Assembly: GCA_002311665.1 (NCBI GenBank)
Contig: DBYX01000015.1
Location: forward strand, 1-64,000
DNA: 64,000 nucleotides
Direction of reading: 5' to 3'
From: Lachnoclostridium sp. UBA1175
Lineage (GTDB): Bacteria; Bacillota; Clostridia; Lachnospirales; Lachnospiraceae
A program made the translations under genes and the position numbers. Below the pieces are notes generated by a model, which was not told the origin of the DNA, searched no databases, and saw nothing but the letters and a program-made list of their open reading frames with translations. Below are positions 63,061 to 64,000 of this stretch, piece after piece (the stretch's first letter is position 1; each line of letters opens with the position of its first letter).

Positions 63061-64000
63061 TTACATCTCTTCGGTCGCCTTCTCCATTGTGCAAAGCCTC
63101 TCAATGGCTTCCTTCGCTTTGGTGACGATCTTTTCAACTTCTTCCACGGTCTTTTCGTAGAGCCTCACGATCGCATCCTCCAGCTTACCGACGATCACAA
63201 GGAATCCCTCCAAAACCATCTTCGCAAACTCAACCGGATCATTCAGCAACTCCAGGAGCCTCTCCTTAATCTTATCGAGAATTAAACTAGCCAGTTCCTC
63301 GATATCTTTCGGAGTGACCTCGAACTTAAACTTAGGAGTCCTGTACAGGAATTCGTTAATCCGGAACACTGCAAGCGCTTTGATCGACAGGCTCGTTTTC
63401 CCGATTTCAAACGATACGGAAGCGCTGGCTCCGAGTTTCAGCTCAAAATCACCGAAAACTTTCCCGGCCTTTGCCAGCGTCTCGAAGAAGAACGGGTTGA
63501 GCGCCAACTCCATATGCGCACTGAATCTTTCCTTTGCGATCAGCGTTGCCGCAACCTCCGCGCTTCCCAGTTTTCCCTTGATCCCGAAGTCTGCGGAAAA
63601 TCCGTACTGATTCACGATTGCCTTCCACTTGCTCTCGACACTGAGGAAGGAAATGTATGCATCAAGATACGCATAAGGCTCCTGATCGGTTTGAATGATC
63701 AACTCCGGTCCTTCCTCCGACGGGCCCGTGTGCGCCTCATTTACACCCGCAATGCACAGTATGCCGTTGCCAAGGTACACTTTGGACATCTTCGCGTGTA
63801 CCATGAACTTCTCTTTGGAAATCTCCACCTCCGCCTCAATGGAAAACTTATTCATTTTCAGCATTCCGTTGATATAGAAGCCCTGCTCATAATCAAACGC
63901 CCCGATCCTCGTACTTTCAGGCACTACATAGAACTGCGCCTCCTTGGAAACTTCCAGGTATTTTTCCAAGGTCTTGGGATCCTCCTTTTCCCGGATTTCG
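63061..64000 (-). CDS. partial protein with amphipathic C-terminal helices, unknown
   Basis: The frame is open to the right edge, so the N-terminus is missing; at least 312 residues are present. The visible part has many β-strands with a two-residue alternation (KFSIEAEVEISKEKFMVHAKM) and Phe/Gly-rich repeats. The last 70 residues are amphipathic helices rich in Glu, Lys, Leu and Ile. This form suits lipid or membrane-surface binding, and the gene is convergent with flotillin, but I cannot name a family. Base composition is lower in GC than the window average. Confidence 0.7.
   Translation of the reverse strand, partial: EIREKEDPKTLEKYLEVSKEAQFYVVPESTRIGAFDYEQGFYINGMLKMNKFSIEAEVEISKEKFMVHAKMSKVYLGNGILCIAGVNEAHTGPSEEGPELIIQTDQEPYAYLDAYISFLSVESKWKAIVNQYGFSADFGIKGKLGSAEVAATLIAKERFSAHMELALNPFFFETLAKAGKVFGDFELKLGASASVSFEIGKTSLSIKALAVFRINEFLYRTPKFKFEVTPKDIEELASLILDKIKERLLELLNDPVEFAKMVLEGFLVIVGKLEDAIVRLYEKTVEEVEKIVTKAKEAIERLCTMEKATEEM

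Overview
This 64 kb window looks like chromosomal DNA from a member of the Bacillota, class Clostridia, with high G+C (about 60% by eye) and a Lachnospirales-like gene order. The evidence is the content and order of the housekeeping genes (dnaX-ybaB-recR, cvpA with a DUF5711-type gene, tilS-hpt-ftsH beside divIC-rqcP-hup), a large Firmicute-type SRP RNA with an Alu domain, a T-box in front of metG, split B12-dependent methionine synthase, and AGGAGG-type ribosome binding sites. The hup-to-ftsH block lacks yabP, yabQ and spoIIE, which hints at a lineage that does not sporulate. I see no rRNA, tRNA, CRISPR array, transposase, prophage or plasmid gene.

Layout. 1-7.2 kb (mostly minus strand): a lipoprotein, a KDPG aldolase-VOC fusion, cvpA, a DUF5711-type protein, recR, ybaB, dnaX. 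7.3-10.1 kb: a small conserved protein and two tandem rhomboid proteases. 10.4-18.4 kb: cysK, a single-pass membrane protein, a HAD phosphatase, a MATE exporter, then an envelope set (LTA-synthase-like enzyme, small membrane protein, PAP2 phosphatase) and a tiny membrane protein. 18.4-18.7 kb: four 39-bp tandem repeats between two strong terminators. 18.7-31 kb: a long minus-strand run with a PrsA-like lipoprotein, mfd, pth and the methionine/one-carbon set metH, MetH activation domain, metF, metK, followed by murA. 31-33.4 kb: a TPR protein with a very acidic tail and the SRP RNA. 33.7-37.6 kb: a ferrous iron operon (two FeoA, FeoB, a FeoB-associated protein) divergent from a DtxR-type regulator, with matching inverted-repeat operators. 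37.7-47.1 kb: a large secreted Ig/LRR protein, ftsH-hpt-tilS-divIC-rqcP-hup, and two membrane proteins, one with a zinc ribbon. 47.4-50.6 kb: a metal-type ABC ATPase, AraD-like epimerase and a D,D-carboxypeptidase. 50.7-59.4 kb: a flavoprotein, malQ, an ABC pair with a degenerate ATPase, and metG with its long structured leader. 59.5-64 kb: a bactofilin-like protein, a possible nuclease-fold protein, flotillin, and a partial protein running off the right edge.

The most unusual signal is not a gene. The octamer GGAAAATG (or its complement) occurs about 34 times by hand count, where base composition alone predicts about one. It occurs in several reading frames, on both strands and between genes, with synonymous codons apparently bent to fit it. 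This resembles a dispersed functional DNA word such as an uptake, recombination or segregation signal. Other signals worth checking are four evenly spaced hairpins between the metG T-box and its start codon, a nested hairpin in the metF leader, the repeat array at 18.5 kb, and a shared operator pattern in the iron operon.
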